This document shows, piece after piece, positions 53,207 through 62,615 of a stretch of DNA of 64,000 nucleotides. The notes beneath the pieces were generated by a model. The model made no database searches. It had not been told where the DNA came from and saw only the letters and a list, made by a program, of their open reading frames with translations. The translations under genes were made by a program, and so were the position numbers. Origin of the DNA: Wolbachia endosymbiont of Armadillidium arcangelii (lineage in GTDB: Bacteria > Pseudomonadota > Alphaproteobacteria > Rickettsiales > Anaplasmataceae); NCBI RefSeq assembly GCF_040207875.1, contig NZ_CP157942.1, positions 310,001-374,000 on the forward strand, given 5' to 3'. Position 1 is the first letter of the stretch; every line of letters starts with the position of its first letter.

Positions 53207-54349
53207 TTATGTGTTTGTACTGGCAAAACTCTGGCGTGTGTAACATTCTACAGTAGCTTGCAGTAGTGCACTTATTACATTATCATCTATATTGCTCACT
53301 TTTTTATCCTTGAGCTTTTTGGATTTATTGTTAAGCTCTTCAAGTGCTTTTGTAAAATCACCCATGCTAACAACAGGTTCGTCTATTTTTTGCTCTTGAG
53401 TACGCTTTACGGCGTTATGCTTGGCCTCGTTTACTAAATTAGATAACTCAGCTCCTGAATAGCCTTCAGTTTTTCTTGCAATTTCTTTAAGAGTTAGACC
53501 TGATGCAATTGGCACATTCTTTATGTCAAGATCTAATATCTTTTTTCGTGAACCCAATTCCGGTAGAGGAATATAGATATGCTTAGAAAAACGACCAGGC
53601 CTAAGCAGTGCTTCATCTAAAACGTCTTGATGGTTAGTTGCAGCAATTACTATTACACCTTTGTTAAAATTAAAACCATCCATTTCAATCAGTAGTTGGT
53701 TTAAAGTTTTGTTATGGTCCTCGTTTATAGCTCTATTAGATTCGTTCTTGGAGTCACTACGTTCTGAACCGATAGAATCTATCTCATCTATAAAAATTAC
53801 ACAAGGAGCCTTTTTTCTTGCTGTTCGAAAAAGTTCTTGTATATTGTGTACACCTTGATTAGCAAATCGACCAGCAATGTCAGCTCCGGAAATGGGAAAA
53901 AATGGAAGCTTAGCTTCACCCGCAATTGCGCGAGCAATAAGTGTTTTACCATTTTCTGGTGGGCCATATAAAAGATGGCCTTGTGGTGGCTTAAAACCAA
54001 CCTTTTCAAATAGAGCTTTCTTTTCCTGTGATATATCATTACAAATCATTCGTAGTGCTTCTTTCATTTTATCTGATACTATAACGTCGTCAAACGTTAC
54101 TTTTTGCTCATCCTGCTCAACCTTTGTTACTCCAGGTAATTTCATTAGCAAAGAATAGATAGCAAAACATAATACAACTGCAGTGCATATTACTGAACAT
54201 GTTACTACAACAGATTTTATAATGATAGGCGTGAAAGATATAGTGTCCGCAGCAGCTTTAATTTTAAAAAAAAGAATATACATAAGACAAATAAAAGCAG
54301 CGATTGTTAGACATAATAAAACAAATTTGAAAAATCTTGATCCACTCAT
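53207..54349 (-). CDS. FtsH paralog: membrane AAA+ ATPase without protease domain
   Basis: The protein has 380 residues. It has two N-terminal membrane helices (about 9-28 and 43-68) and an AAA+ module clearly homologous to FtsH (VTFDDVIVSDKMKEALR, HLLYGPPENGKT, CVIFIDEID, LNQLLIEMDGFN, LLRPGRF), then a short lysine-rich tail. There is no HEXGH motif and no room for the M41 domain. Walker A reads GPPENGKT instead of GPPGTGKT, and the pore-loop region reads RFANQG instead of MFVGIG. Walker B and the arginine fingers remain, so it may be a regulatory or unfoldase subunit. It is 12 bp downstream of tilS. Confidence 0.85.
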   Translation of the reverse strand: MSGSRFFKFVLLCLTIAAFICLMYILFFKIKAAADTISFTPIIIKSVVVTCSVICTAVVLCFAIYSLLMKLPGVTKVEQDEQKVTFDDVIVSDKMKEALRMICNDISQEKKALFEKVGFKPPQGHLLYGPPENGKTLIARAIAGEAKLPFFPISGADIAGRFANQGVHNIQELFRTARKKAPCVIFIDEIDSIGSERSDSKNESNRAINEDHNKTLNQLLIEMDGFNFNKGVIVIAATNHQDVLDEALLRPGRFSKHIYIPLPELGSRKKILDLDIKNVPIASGLTLKEIARKTEGYSGAELSNLVNEAKHNAVKRTQEQKIDEPVVSMGDFTKALEELNNKSKKLKDKKVSNIDDNVISALLQATVECYTRQSFASTNT

Positions 54350-54361
54350 TGTAATTCCTAA

Positions 54362-55657
54362 TTAAATATCAATTAATTTTAGCAAATTTTCCTTTATTAT
54401 ACCATTGATGGAATATTTAATCTCATCATCACTAATATTCTTGCTATCATGTTTTATACATGGATAAGCAATCACCTTTCCATTTTTTTGTACCGTAGGT
54501 AAAGAATAAAAAACTTCAGGGCAGCAGTTATAATCCTTCAGAAATTCAGGAACTCTTTGTGTTTTTTTTAGTGGAGCAATGATAACTGAACATTCTCGAT
54601 TTCCGAGCACTATGCAGCTAAATCTGTTATCCCATTCAATAGGACCATTTAATGGTAAGTACACAGTAATTTGCCGTATCTTTGATGGTTCTCTTATTAT
54701 CAGGACGCTTTCTCCATATTTTCTTATTTTGCATCCATAGAGTGTACAGTTAACATTACTATCTTGTTGCAATATTTTATTAAATATTGCAACAAGGCTG
54801 TTGTATCTTGGTTTATAGTGTTTGCTGGTAATTGCCATTATAGAGTAAAGAAGAAGCCTTAAGGCTATTTCCTCTGGTAGTTTATACAGTTTACTTAATT
54901 TAATTTCAATGTAACCAAGATCATACACATTAACACAGTCATTAAATGCAAGGCGTGTGTAGTGCATCAACGCTTTTGCAGCTCTTTTCATATGAAGGGC
55001 TGCAAGGCATATTCGGTCTGTTAAAACATCTTGATTATCACTTGCTTCAAGCAAGTTACGGTATAAAGTTCGCTTGTATTTTAAGTCATAATTGCTTCTA
55101 TCTTCGGTCCATCTTAACTGGTGAAGCTTAGCATACCTTTCTATTTCACTACGACTGAAATTTAACAACGGCCTAAATACATAAATACCATTTAAGAAAG
55201 ATTTGTAGTCCATTGATGATAATCCATCTACGCCACTACCTCGTTCTAATCTCAACAAAAATGTTTCTGCTTGATCATTTTTATGGTGAGCAACAAATAA
55301 ATATTTAACATTATTGTTTTTACACCATTCTATTAATAACTTATACCGTGCTTTTCGTGCCTGCAACTGAATATTGCCTTTAATATTTTTCTTCTCCCAA
55401 TTTAATACAAACGACTCCTTTGCTCCGAGTTCTTTTGCATAACTCATAGCAAAATGAGCTTCTTTTTGAGATTCTAAACGTAACCCATGATTTACTGTTA
55501 ATGCTATAGGGGCTAAAAGCTTGCTTTTTTTTGCCCAATTAATCGTTAAGTGCAATAAAACTACACTGTCTATACCACCTGATACTGCAACCGCAACTTG
55601 ATTATCATGAAAAGCAAAGTTATTAACTATATTTTGAAATAACAACTCCAATTGCAT
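54362..55657 (-). CDS. tilS: tRNA(Ile)-lysidine synthetase TilS
   Basis: TilS converts C34 of tRNA-Ile (CAT) to lysidine so that it reads AUA. The PP-loop motif VAVSGGIDSVVLLHL lies near residue 25, and the catalytic block with VNHGLRLESQKEA and HHKNDQAETFLLRL follows. The C-terminal domain ends LIDI. The protein has 431 residues, the usual size for alphaproteobacteria. ATG at 55657 gives the standard start. It is the first gene of a tilS-ftsH-like pair; a dead copy of its 3' end precedes the true ftsH. Confidence 0.95.
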   Translation of the reverse strand: MQLELLFQNIVNNFAFHDNQVAVAVSGGIDSVVLLHLTINWAKKSKLLAPIALTVNHGLRLESQKEAHFAMSYAKELGAKESFVLNWEKKNIKGNIQLQARKARYKLLIEWCKNNNVKYLFVAHHKNDQAETFLLRLERGSGVDGLSSMDYKSFLNGIYVFRPLLNFSRSEIERYAKLHQLRWTEDRSNYDLKYKRTLYRNLLEASDNQDVLTDRICLAALHMKRAAKALMHYTRLAFNDCVNVYDLGYIEIKLSKLYKLPEEIALRLLLYSIMAITSKHYKPRYNSLVAIFNKILQQDSNVNCTLYGCKIRKYGESVLIIREPSKIRQITVYLPLNGPIEWDNRFSCIVLGNRECSVIIAPLKKTQRVPEFLKDYNCCPEVFYSLPTVQKNGKVIAYPCIKHDSKNISDDEIKYSINGIIKENLLKLIDI

Positions 55658-55762
55658 TATATTTCTTGATGATTAGGCAATTCAAACCTCTCTAAATTAT
55701 ACCGGCATAGCACTTCAATGCAAATTGAGCTAACAATCAGTAGAAGCACAAGTTTGACTGTT

Positions 55763-55795
55763 TATCATCCCAGTGCTGAACACTGGGATTCAAAG
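55763..55795. repeat. Dispersed palindromic repeat
   Basis: ATCCCAGTGCTGAACACTGG at about 55765, continuing GAT, is another copy of the CCAGTG..CACTGG repeat family, placed in the gap between tilS and pal. Confidence 0.65.
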
Positions 55796-55799
55796 GAGA

Positions 55800-56279
55800 C
55801 TATCTTTTTATTCCAGAGAATGAAAATTCTACTCTACGATTTTTAGCATGGTCTTTTTCGTACTTAGAATTTTTAGAATCATCTTTTACGTCAACCAAAG
55901 GCTCAGTTTCACCTTTAGAAGCAGTTTTTATTCTATTTTCTAGATAAGATGCACAGCTGACCATAAACTTTTTAGCTGCATCTGCTCTTCTAGCACCTAA
56001 TGCAAGATTATATTCATGAGAACCACGATTGTCAGTATGACCAGTTAAAGTAACCTTCGCATCAGGGTTATCTTGTAACACTTCCATTGCATCAAGCAAT
56101 GCATCTGCACTCATTTCAGTAATACTAGATTCGTCGTAACCAAAGAAAACTCTTTTATCACCTATTTGCTTAATAACGGCATTCATTTTATTTGCCACAC
56201 TTACTTCTTTTTTAGGACAAGAACTTACACCGGTAATCAGCAAACAAAAACAACACATTATAACCACTCTACTCCACAT
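55800..56279 (-). CDS. pal: Peptidoglycan-associated lipoprotein Pal
   Basis: Pal is an outer-membrane lipoprotein with an OmpA-like domain that binds the peptidoglycan meso-DAP peptide and links to Tol proteins. The 159-residue protein has a signal sequence ending in a lipobox (GVSSC near residue 21). The OmpA domain follows: VFFGYDESSITEMS, VTLTGHTDNRGSHEYNLALGARRADA, and the C-terminal NRRVEFSF, with the DAP-binding Asp and Arg of the HTDNRG and NRRVE blocks. Its presence with glmU and amiD supports some peptidoglycan-like polymer. It is the only gene in its transcript here. Confidence 0.92.
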   Translation of the reverse strand: MWSRVVIMCCFCLLITGVSSCPKKEVSVANKMNAVIKQIGDKRVFFGYDESSITEMSADALLDAMEVLQDNPDAKVTLTGHTDNRGSHEYNLALGARRADAAKKFMVSCASYLENRIKTASKGETEPLVDVKDDSKNSKYEKDHAKNRRVEFSFSGIKR

Positions 56280-56421
56280 TACTAAACCTCCATAATTTTA
56301 AATATAGTGCGTAATTTTAATTTTGTGACTAATAATCACTCTATACTATAATGTAGTCAAGAAAAATAAAATACTAAATATTTCCTTTACAATACAACCT
56401 GACAATTAATTTTCTGATAAG

Positions 56422-56770
56422 ATGCTCGATTTTTGTGCGTCCAGCAAAGGCTGGCATGTTCATAGTGCAAGCGTTCAAGATCGTGATGGTATCTTTTTGT
56501 TCAAGCTAAATGCAAATTTACGTAAGTTTTTTGCTGATCAGGGATATATAGGCAAATTGCAAAATCACTGTTTATTGAAAACAGGATGTTTATTAACGAT
56601 TGCCAAGAAGGCTGCTGATGTTACAGGATTTCATGTTATTCCCAAACGTTGGATTGTTGAAAGAACCTTTGCTTGAATTTTAGACGTATGAGCAAGAGCA
56701 TTCTCCCCTTACTTCAAAAAGTGGTATCTTCTTTAATATGATTACTATTATGCTTGCTAAATTAACTACT
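56422..56770 (+). pseudogene. IS5-like transposase fragment
   Basis: Frames from 56422 encode SKGWHVHSASVQDRDGIFL, LRKFFADQGYIGKL and HVIPKRWIVERTFA before a stop, then degenerate DNA to a MITIMLAKLTT end. DQGYIG and RWIVERTFAW are the DDE-domain hallmarks of IS5/IS427 transposases. The N-terminal half is missing. Confidence 0.65.
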
Positions 56771-56868
56771 TGAGTCCTTTTAAGACATGTTCTTAGAGTG
56801 TAAATCATTTGAATTAATACGAAAAATATGCTACAATTAAAGCATAGATTAATGTAAATAGATCAGTT

Positions 56869-57825
56869 ATGAAAGCTCCAAAAGTAAAAGCTAAGCCTTT
56901 AGAGTCATCTACTCAGGTGATGGGAAAAAATGAGATACTCCTCAAGAAGGAACATAAGGCAATCTATGATTACTTTGTAAAAGTATTAGAAGGTAAAGCC
57001 AAATTAAAAGAGAACAAAGGAATAACTGATCATTTTATATCAGCTTATAACAACATACCACTTGATAATGTCAATCTAAAAGATATAAACTCACTCAGTG
57101 AAGAGAATTTTTGTCAGTTTTTACTTTCTGCATTTAAAGAAGTTAGAGAGAAAAAATTAGCGAACAAAGAGAATTTAGAGAATGATGAAAGAAAGAAATT
57201 AGTAGATGATTGTGTAGCTGATATACGTGTTACAGAAGCTAAGGATTCACTCATAAAGCTTATTGGTTTGCCACTTGGAATAAAAATAGACCCAAAAAAT
57301 ATTTCCAGCTCTTTTATGAATGGGGTGAAAGAAAAAATACCATTCTTAAGTAAAGACAAAAAAGAGGAAGATGAACCACCGCTCAGTGATGAAGAGATGG
57401 TAACAGCTTTCGTACGCAAGGTTTTTATTCCTGTCCTTTTTTCCGTTGCTTCAATATTGATTTTTGGTCCTACTACACTTGCGGTATTTGCTGCTGTTAT
57501 TGGTACAATATTTGCCGTAAAGGGAGGAGTTGAGGTTCTTTTTTCAAATAACAAAAAAGGTACTTTATATGACCCTAGTTCACAAGATAAAGATGATACA
57601 GAAAAAAGAGCAAGATTGAATGAAAAAATTCGCAATGGCATTGATGATATTTTAAAAACCCCAATTGAAAGACCTCTTGAAACAATTGCTGACGGGAGTA
57701 AAAAACAACCTACTCCGGAACAAGCTTCTCAGGTGGGAAATAAAGGGGGTGAGCAGCTTACTGTGCTTGATGAGCAAGTTACTGTAGATCAGCTAGTTGA
57801 GGAACAAGGGCAAGCAGTCAAGTAA
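56869..57825 (+). CDS. Unknown 318-residue protein with a membrane hairpin
   Basis: The first 180 residues are helical and charged, with no signal peptide (ends near KEKIPFLSKDKKEEDEPP). A hydrophobic pair (FIPVLFSVASILIFGP and LAVFAAVIGTIFAV, about residues 190-225) forms a membrane hairpin. A polar tail (about 230-318) contains Lys-rich and acidic runs and a short Gln/Val-rich end with LDEQVTVDQLVEEQGQ. The gene stands between a dead IS5 gene and xthA. The layout (soluble domain, membrane hairpin, low-complexity tail) recalls other Wolbachia proteins in this window. No function is known. Confidence 0.65.
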   Translation: MKAPKVKAKPLESSTQVMGKNEILLKKEHKAIYDYFVKVLEGKAKLKENKGITDHFISAYNNIPLDNVNLKDINSLSEENFCQFLLSAFKEVREKKLANKENLENDERKKLVDDCVADIRVTEAKDSLIKLIGLPLGIKIDPKNISSSFMNGVKEKIPFLSKDKKEEDEPPLSDEEMVTAFVRKVFIPVLFSVASILIFGPTTLAVFAAVIGTIFAVKGGVEVLFSNNKKGTLYDPSSQDKDDTEKRARLNEKIRNGIDDILKTPIERPLETIADGSKKQPTPEQASQVGNKGGEQLTVLDEQVTVDQLVEEQGQAVK

Positions 57826-57864
57826 GACATAGACTTACCAAAAGTGAATTGTGTAAGAGGTCTT

Positions 57865-58647
57865 TTATTGTTTTATAACACATACAACAGGAGTATGATC
57901 AGATGGATTTTCTAGCTTACGCAACCTATCGTCTATGTAACATGTTTCCAATTTATCTGCAGCTTGTGGCGATAGCAGCATATGATCTATTCGCATTCCT
58001 TGATTATTTCTTAGTGAATTACCTTGATAATGCCACCAAGTGAATTGTTGCAAGTTTGGGTGAGATATTCTAAATGCATCTTTAAAACCAAGATTCAAGA
58101 TCGCTCTTAATTTCTCACGCTCTTTTATATGAAAGCACACTTGGCCATTTAATAAATTTGAATCAAAAATATCAATTTCATTCAGTGCAACATTATAATC
58201 GCCAGCTATGATGGTTAACTCTTCATTTTTTAATAGATTGTTCATTCTTTTATATAAATTATCAAAAAACTTGAGTTTATATTCAAATGCTTGAGAGTCT
58301 AGGCTTTGGCCGTTTGGCACGTATACACTTCCTACCCTTACCTTCTGATTATTGTACTTTATTATGCACTCTACATAACGCGCTTCTTGATAATCTTCTA
58401 CAATGTCAATCTTAAACTGCTCCAATATTGGATATTTAGATAAAGCACAAACACCATTTCTTGCAACTTGTCCATAGATAGCATATTCATATCCTAACTT
58501 TTCTATCTCTGCATAAGGAAATTGCTCTTCTGTACATTTTATCTCTTGCAGCAAAATTATATCTATCTGACTATCAACTATAAAACTACAAAGTTGGTTA
58601 ATTCTTTTACGTATGGAGTTTACGTTCCAAGTTGCAATCTTTAGCAT
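57865..58647 (-). CDS. xthA: Exodeoxyribonuclease III
   Basis: XthA is an AP endonuclease and 3'-5' exonuclease of base-excision repair. The family residues are visible: WNVNSIRKR near the start, LQEIKCTEEQFP with the metal Glu, GSVYVPNGQ, GDYNVALNEIDI, and the final GMRIDHMLLS and SDHTPVVC with catalytic Asp and His. ATG at 58647 begins MLKIATWNVNS and overlaps the hemD TGA in TGATG, which couples translation; the longer TTG start at 58653 is less likely. Length is 260 residues. Confidence 0.95.
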   Translation of the reverse strand: MLKIATWNVNSIRKRINQLCSFIVDSQIDIILLQEIKCTEEQFPYAEIEKLGYEYAIYGQVARNGVCALSKYPILEQFKIDIVEDYQEARYVECIIKYNNQKVRVGSVYVPNGQSLDSQAFEYKLKFFDNLYKRMNNLLKNEELTIIAGDYNVALNEIDIFDSNLLNGQVCFHIKEREKLRAILNLGFKDAFRISHPNLQQFTWWHYQGNSLRNNQGMRIDHMLLSPQAADKLETCYIDDRLRKLENPSDHTPVVCVIKQ

Positions 58648-59354
58648 CAACAATCCTTATTAATTATATCAATTAAACTCTCCCCAGTAGGCAATCTCGA
58701 TGTTATAATTTTTTTCCATTTGATTAACTTTAAACTATCAGCAATGTTCTTACTCATGGTATATGCAACTGTATTATTTATCACATGAGATAGTCCACTT
58801 TTTAGAACTAATGAACAAAATACCCTTGCTGTCTGTGAGGAAAAAAAGGCAACACTATCAATTTTACCATCCAATAATAAATTTTTACACCTATTAGTTA
58901 GACTCCTTTTAGTAATTGTTTTATAGAGTACAACTTCTCTTACGTTAAAATCTTCTTCAGATAATCTTTTTTTTAGGTCACATGATACTTCTTGTCCCCT
59001 TATATATAAGAACTTTATTGCGTTTGAATAATGAGTTTTTATAAATGATATCAGACCATCAACGTTGCTGTCTGCTGAGATTATATCGGAAAATCCCAAA
59101 TTTTTTGCAGCCTGCATGGTTGAATTACTAACCGTAATAATTGGAAAGTCATCCTCTTTACATATTTGACTGAAAGCCTTTACACTGTTTTTACTTGTGG
59201 ATATCACAACGTCAAATTCATAGGTAGATATATCAGGATTTAAGAGCTTTATTGTAAATACTGGTTCTATAAAAACTTTGTATCCATATTTTTTCAGTGT
59301 GCTTCTTGTACTCAACGAATCTAATAAAGGCCTTGTCAATAAAATGGACTTCAT
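58647..59354 (-). CDS. hemD: Uroporphyrinogen-III synthase
   Basis: HemD closes hydroxymethylbilane to uroporphyrinogen III in heme synthesis. The 235-residue protein has two Rossmann-like lobes. Family positions include SILLTRPLLDS near the start, the VVISTSKNSVKAF block and FFSSQTARVF in the second lobe. Sequence conservation in this family is poor, so the call rests on these blocks and length. It starts at ATG 59354 and is followed by xthA with a one-base overlap. Other hem genes are not adjacent, a common situation in Rickettsiales. Confidence 0.85.
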   Translation of the reverse strand: MKSILLTRPLLDSLSTRSTLKKYGYKVFIEPVFTIKLLNPDISTYEFDVVISTSKNSVKAFSQICKEDDFPIITVSNSTMQAAKNLGFSDIISADSNVDGLISFIKTHYSNAIKFLYIRGQEVSCDLKKRLSEEDFNVREVVLYKTITKRSLTNRCKNLLLDGKIDSVAFFSSQTARVFCSLVLKSGLSHVINNTVAYTMSKNIADSLKLIKWKKIITSRLPTGESLIDIINKDC

Positions 59355-59525
59355 TCTGGTTTATTTCACTAGCAGTAAAATAATATCCCTTATAGACAAA
59401 TTATTGAATAAAAACTTTTATTTTTTAAGTTTCTTGCATAAATTAGAAAAAAAAGGTAAAAGAGACTCCATGATTGGCCCGGTAATGAAAAATTGATCGT
59501 AAATAAGCGAACATTTTTGATCAAA

Positions 59526-59563
59526 TGGGAAAAAGGACGTTACTCGTTGAGTAACATCCTTTT
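59526..59563 (-). terminator. Rho-independent terminator of the synuclein-like gene
   Basis: A long stem (AAAAGGA and GTTACTC paired with GAGTAAC and TCCTTTT, one mismatch, 3-base loop) lies at 59531-59563. On the minus strand it is followed by TTTTT. It sits 20 bp downstream of the gene ending at 59584. Confidence 0.7.
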
Positions 59564-59583
59564 AGAATGATAAGCGGTTTTGT

Positions 59584-61101
59584 TTATCCTTTACTAGGCT
59601 CAGCTTTTTGTTGAACAGATTCTACGTTTGGTTGATCTACAATCGCACGTCGTTTTGCCAACTTCTCAGTGAGCTCTTCCGTAACTCCTAGACCAAATCT
59701 TGTTTCTTGAGAAGGACTATGTCTTTGTGGAGTAGAAGAACTTGGTGAATTGAACCCACTATCAGAATTACGACGGTAACTGGTAAAGCTAGGAGTTGTA
59801 ACAGTACTGTCAGTGCTTATAGAACCCATTGAATTGCTTCTTGGCGGTTTCTCCGGAGCAACATAAAAACGGCTATTTCCTATGTCTGCAGATTGCTCAT
59901 CCAACTGAGAATCTTTATAGCTTATATAAGTAGCCTCCTCTGGCACTGCCTTACCTCCAAGCCATGACGGAAGTTTATTCCTTAGCGAGGAAGTTGCATT
60001 TACTTTCTTATGCTCACTAGAACTTAACAATTCCGCTTTGCTGCTAACAGTACTGTCAGTGCTTAAAGAATCCATTGAACTGCTTCCTGATAAGCTCTGT
60101 TCCAGTGGATTAATAGAACCTGCTTTATGCCTTTTTGCTCCCTTATTAAGACGTTCCAAAGTGTTAAAACGAGCATGCTCTTCCTTGCATTCTCTAATCA
60201 CTTCTTGAATCTCATCATGATGTTCAGAGAAAGTACTGTCTTTAAAGTATTTAGATTTATCTACTAGCCTTTCTGTAACTAATTTACGTAAACCATCTGC
60301 GTCCAAGTTATCAATAAACTTTTTCTGCTTTTTCCATCTTGTAATTAAACCAAAATTTTCCGTAAAATCATCTGCAGAGGAAGTGAATTCCACCTCTTCT
60401 TTCGCTTTTATTTTTCCTTCTATTTTCTCTGATATTCCAGAACGTATGCTCTCTATTAATTCAGAATTATTTCCCTTATCAACAAAAATTGCCTTAAGAT
60501 CCTTTTTCACTTCTTGAACTCTCCTCTTTTGTGGTGAATCAGGAGTAAGCTCATCATCTATTCTGTCTGAATAATTTTCATTACCAGCCGCACGATATAA
60601 CTTATTTGCTGCTGCAGTGAGCATATCACTTGCTTTTTCTTTCGTTTTTTCATTGATAAGATGAGTACCTCTCTTCAGTGAACCTACTGAATACTCATAA
60701 CCATCTTTAACTTTCCCGCCAATATGCTTCGCCCCTTCAACTGTTTTTTCTGCTGACCATTTGAGCCCTTTATATCCAGATTGAACTGCTTTTACCGAGA
60801 AAAATAAAGCAAGACCAATCATTGCACCTGTTGCAGCAAGTGGTGCGGCAGCCAATAAAAGTGGTAATGCTGCTGCAAATAACCCACCTGCTGCACTTAC
60901 TGCAAGAATCTGCTTTTCTGCAGACCAAATAGAGAAATCTTTTATTGATCGTTTTAACAATCCAGAAAGTTTATTTTGTTGGGCTTGTGGATTATCAATA
61001 ATCTCTGCATTTGATGAATCTCTCATCATTTCACTCAAATTCATATCATGTTGCTGAGCTTGGGTGTGATTTAAATTAGAATTTTTTTCATTAGATAACA
61101 T
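59584..61101 (-). CDS. Synuclein-like-repeat protein (WalE1-like candidate effector)
   Basis: The protein has about 505 residues. A polar N-terminus (1-60) leads to a hydrophobic hairpin (about 67-108). Then comes a stretch (about 116-168) of amphipathic 11-residue-like repeats that closely resemble synuclein: AEKTVEGAKHIGGKVKDG and INEKTKEKASDM compare with AQKTVEGAG and AEKTKE of alpha-synuclein. A helical domain (about 200-330) and a long Ser/Thr-rich tail with two SMxSxSTDSTV motifs follow. The Wolbachia effector WalE1, an actin-interacting protein with a synuclein domain, is the likely match, but this is recalled, not checked. ATG at 61101 (GTGAGGATC upstream) is preferred to GTG 61113. 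Confidence 0.65.
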   Translation of the reverse strand: MLSNEKNSNLNHTQAQQHDMNLSEMMRDSSNAEIIDNPQAQQNKLSGLLKRSIKDFSIWSAEKQILAVSAAGGLFAAALPLLLAAAPLAATGAMIGLALFFSVKAVQSGYKGLKWSAEKTVEGAKHIGGKVKDGYEYSVGSLKRGTHLINEKTKEKASDMLTAAANKLYRAAGNENYSDRIDDELTPDSPQKRRVQEVKKDLKAIFVDKGNNSELIESIRSGISEKIEGKIKAKEEVEFTSSADDFTENFGLITRWKKQKKFIDNLDADGLRKLVTERLVDKSKYFKDSTFSEHHDEIQEVIRECKEEHARFNTLERLNKGAKRHKAGSINPLEQSLSGSSSMDSLSTDSTVSSKAELLSSSEHKKVNATSSLRNKLPSWLGGKAVPEEATYISYKDSQLDEQSADIGNSRFYVAPEKPPRSNSMGSISTDSTVTTPSFTSYRRNSDSGFNSPSSSTPQRHSPSQETRFGLGVTEELTEKLAKRRAIVDQPNVESVQQKAEPSKG

Positions 61102-61363
61102 TTTGATCCTCACATTAACAATATATTACAATTGTATTCTTCAGTCCTTAAGTTAGTGTTAATTCGGCTACCAATGTTCACTTAATGTGTTTTTTGGAAG
61201 CACAGAAAATTAAATGGTACAATGTAAGTAGCTGAACACATTTTTGTGAATGCTGCTGTCGATAGGTGTTATCCTAGTCTTGGAATGATAGGAGAAGGGG
61301 CTATAGATGGCGAGAGGCCACTACTCGTTAGTGATTGTTGCGATATGACGTCTCGTTTAGATT

Positions 61364-62615
61364 GGGAGTGTTAAATAAACCATAGGCGTCAAGTTAAGAG
61401 ATTGTGAGCGAATTCAGGGAAGTTAGGTAGATACTCTAGTTTTTCTGTACTTATCTTTTAATGAAAATCGTGACCAAGTTATGTTTAAGAAAAATTTCCA
61501 AACTATTAACTTTATTCTTTAGTGCTAAAAATAACTCTCTAACCCGCCTTTTTAACTCAATAAATGCCTTTGTTAAACTGTATTCTTTTTCACTTCTGTG
61601 CAACCAACTATGCCGTGAAATATAAGAATTGCGCACAATTTAGCATATAGTTCACATAATACTCTGCACGGTAGCTTATCAAGTCTGATATGGCTTTTAT
61701 ACAATTTAAATAATTTGCCACCTTACTCTATTGCTCAGCACTAATTTTATTTTCTGGAACATTAGTATTGACCAGTTTAACAATTCTTGTAGAGGATGTA
61801 TATCCTTGCGATCTCGCTAATCTATTAGCTTTCCTTCTTCTGGCCATATTCAGTTAGTTTCTGACATATAATTCTTACTCTAATTTTTGCTTCTTTTCCT
61901 AACAATACCTCGTTTTCTAAAAATCTCTAAATATTCCAATAATTCCATTTTTTGATTTATCATATATGTTGGTATCAACGACTTATGAAATAAGCTCCTA
62001 TTTCATTGATTTGTTTATTGGCACAAAATAACCGAGATTAGCAAATCATTGCTTACTTACTATATCCTTGGTCTGACCTCCGTTAAATTAAGTTGGTTTA
62101 TTTCATGTAGTCGAAAACTCCAGACTTAGTATTACTCTCATAACCTTTGTAACTACCCTTTATACATCTCTTCCATACTGTTAGGCAGAGCTACTACTTG
62201 ACGCTTTTAAATTGCTGCAAGATTTTGCAATCAACTTGCAAGATATTTTTAAAGAGAACCACAGATTCATTCTTTTCATAAATTCCACTGCTTCTTCAGT
62301 AAATCTAAACCTTGTTTTGTTATATCTCTCGTTTAGTAATTGACACATTGTTTCTACGCTACAATTATCAACCCCTATAAGACCATGGCTTTTACGAACG
62401 ATGAACCTTTTAGCTTTCTCTTTCTTTTTATAAACCTTGTTGTAATTGAGATTTTGTCTACTTTTTCATTAAAAAATTCTTTGAGCTTTTTTTATAAGCA
62501 AGTTATTTTATTCATTGGTTCTCTCACTAAAAGTACATCTGGGAGAACTTATTATTCTATCTCTTTCATACCTTTATTTCCTTAACTTGACTCCTATGGT
62601 TTATTTTACACTCCC
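61364..62615 (-). mobile_element. Decayed IS4-like element, copy 2
   Basis: The terminal repeats GGGAGTGTTAAATAAACC (then CATAGGCGTCAAGTTAAG, left end at 61364) and the inverse at 62581-62615 bound 1,252 bp. The minus strand holds the transposase gene in pieces: NSYISRHSWLHRSEKEYSLT at its 3' end and RRRKANRLARSQGYTSS inside, broken by many stops. The sequence is near-identical to copy 1 at 478, but in the opposite orientation and with about 110 bp more in its interior. Confidence 0.8.

Noticed and set aside
57114..57641. 175-codon frame opposite the 318-residue gene
   Set aside because: The plus-strand frame is longer, with a plausible start and layout; the minus frame is Ser/Phe-rich antisense.
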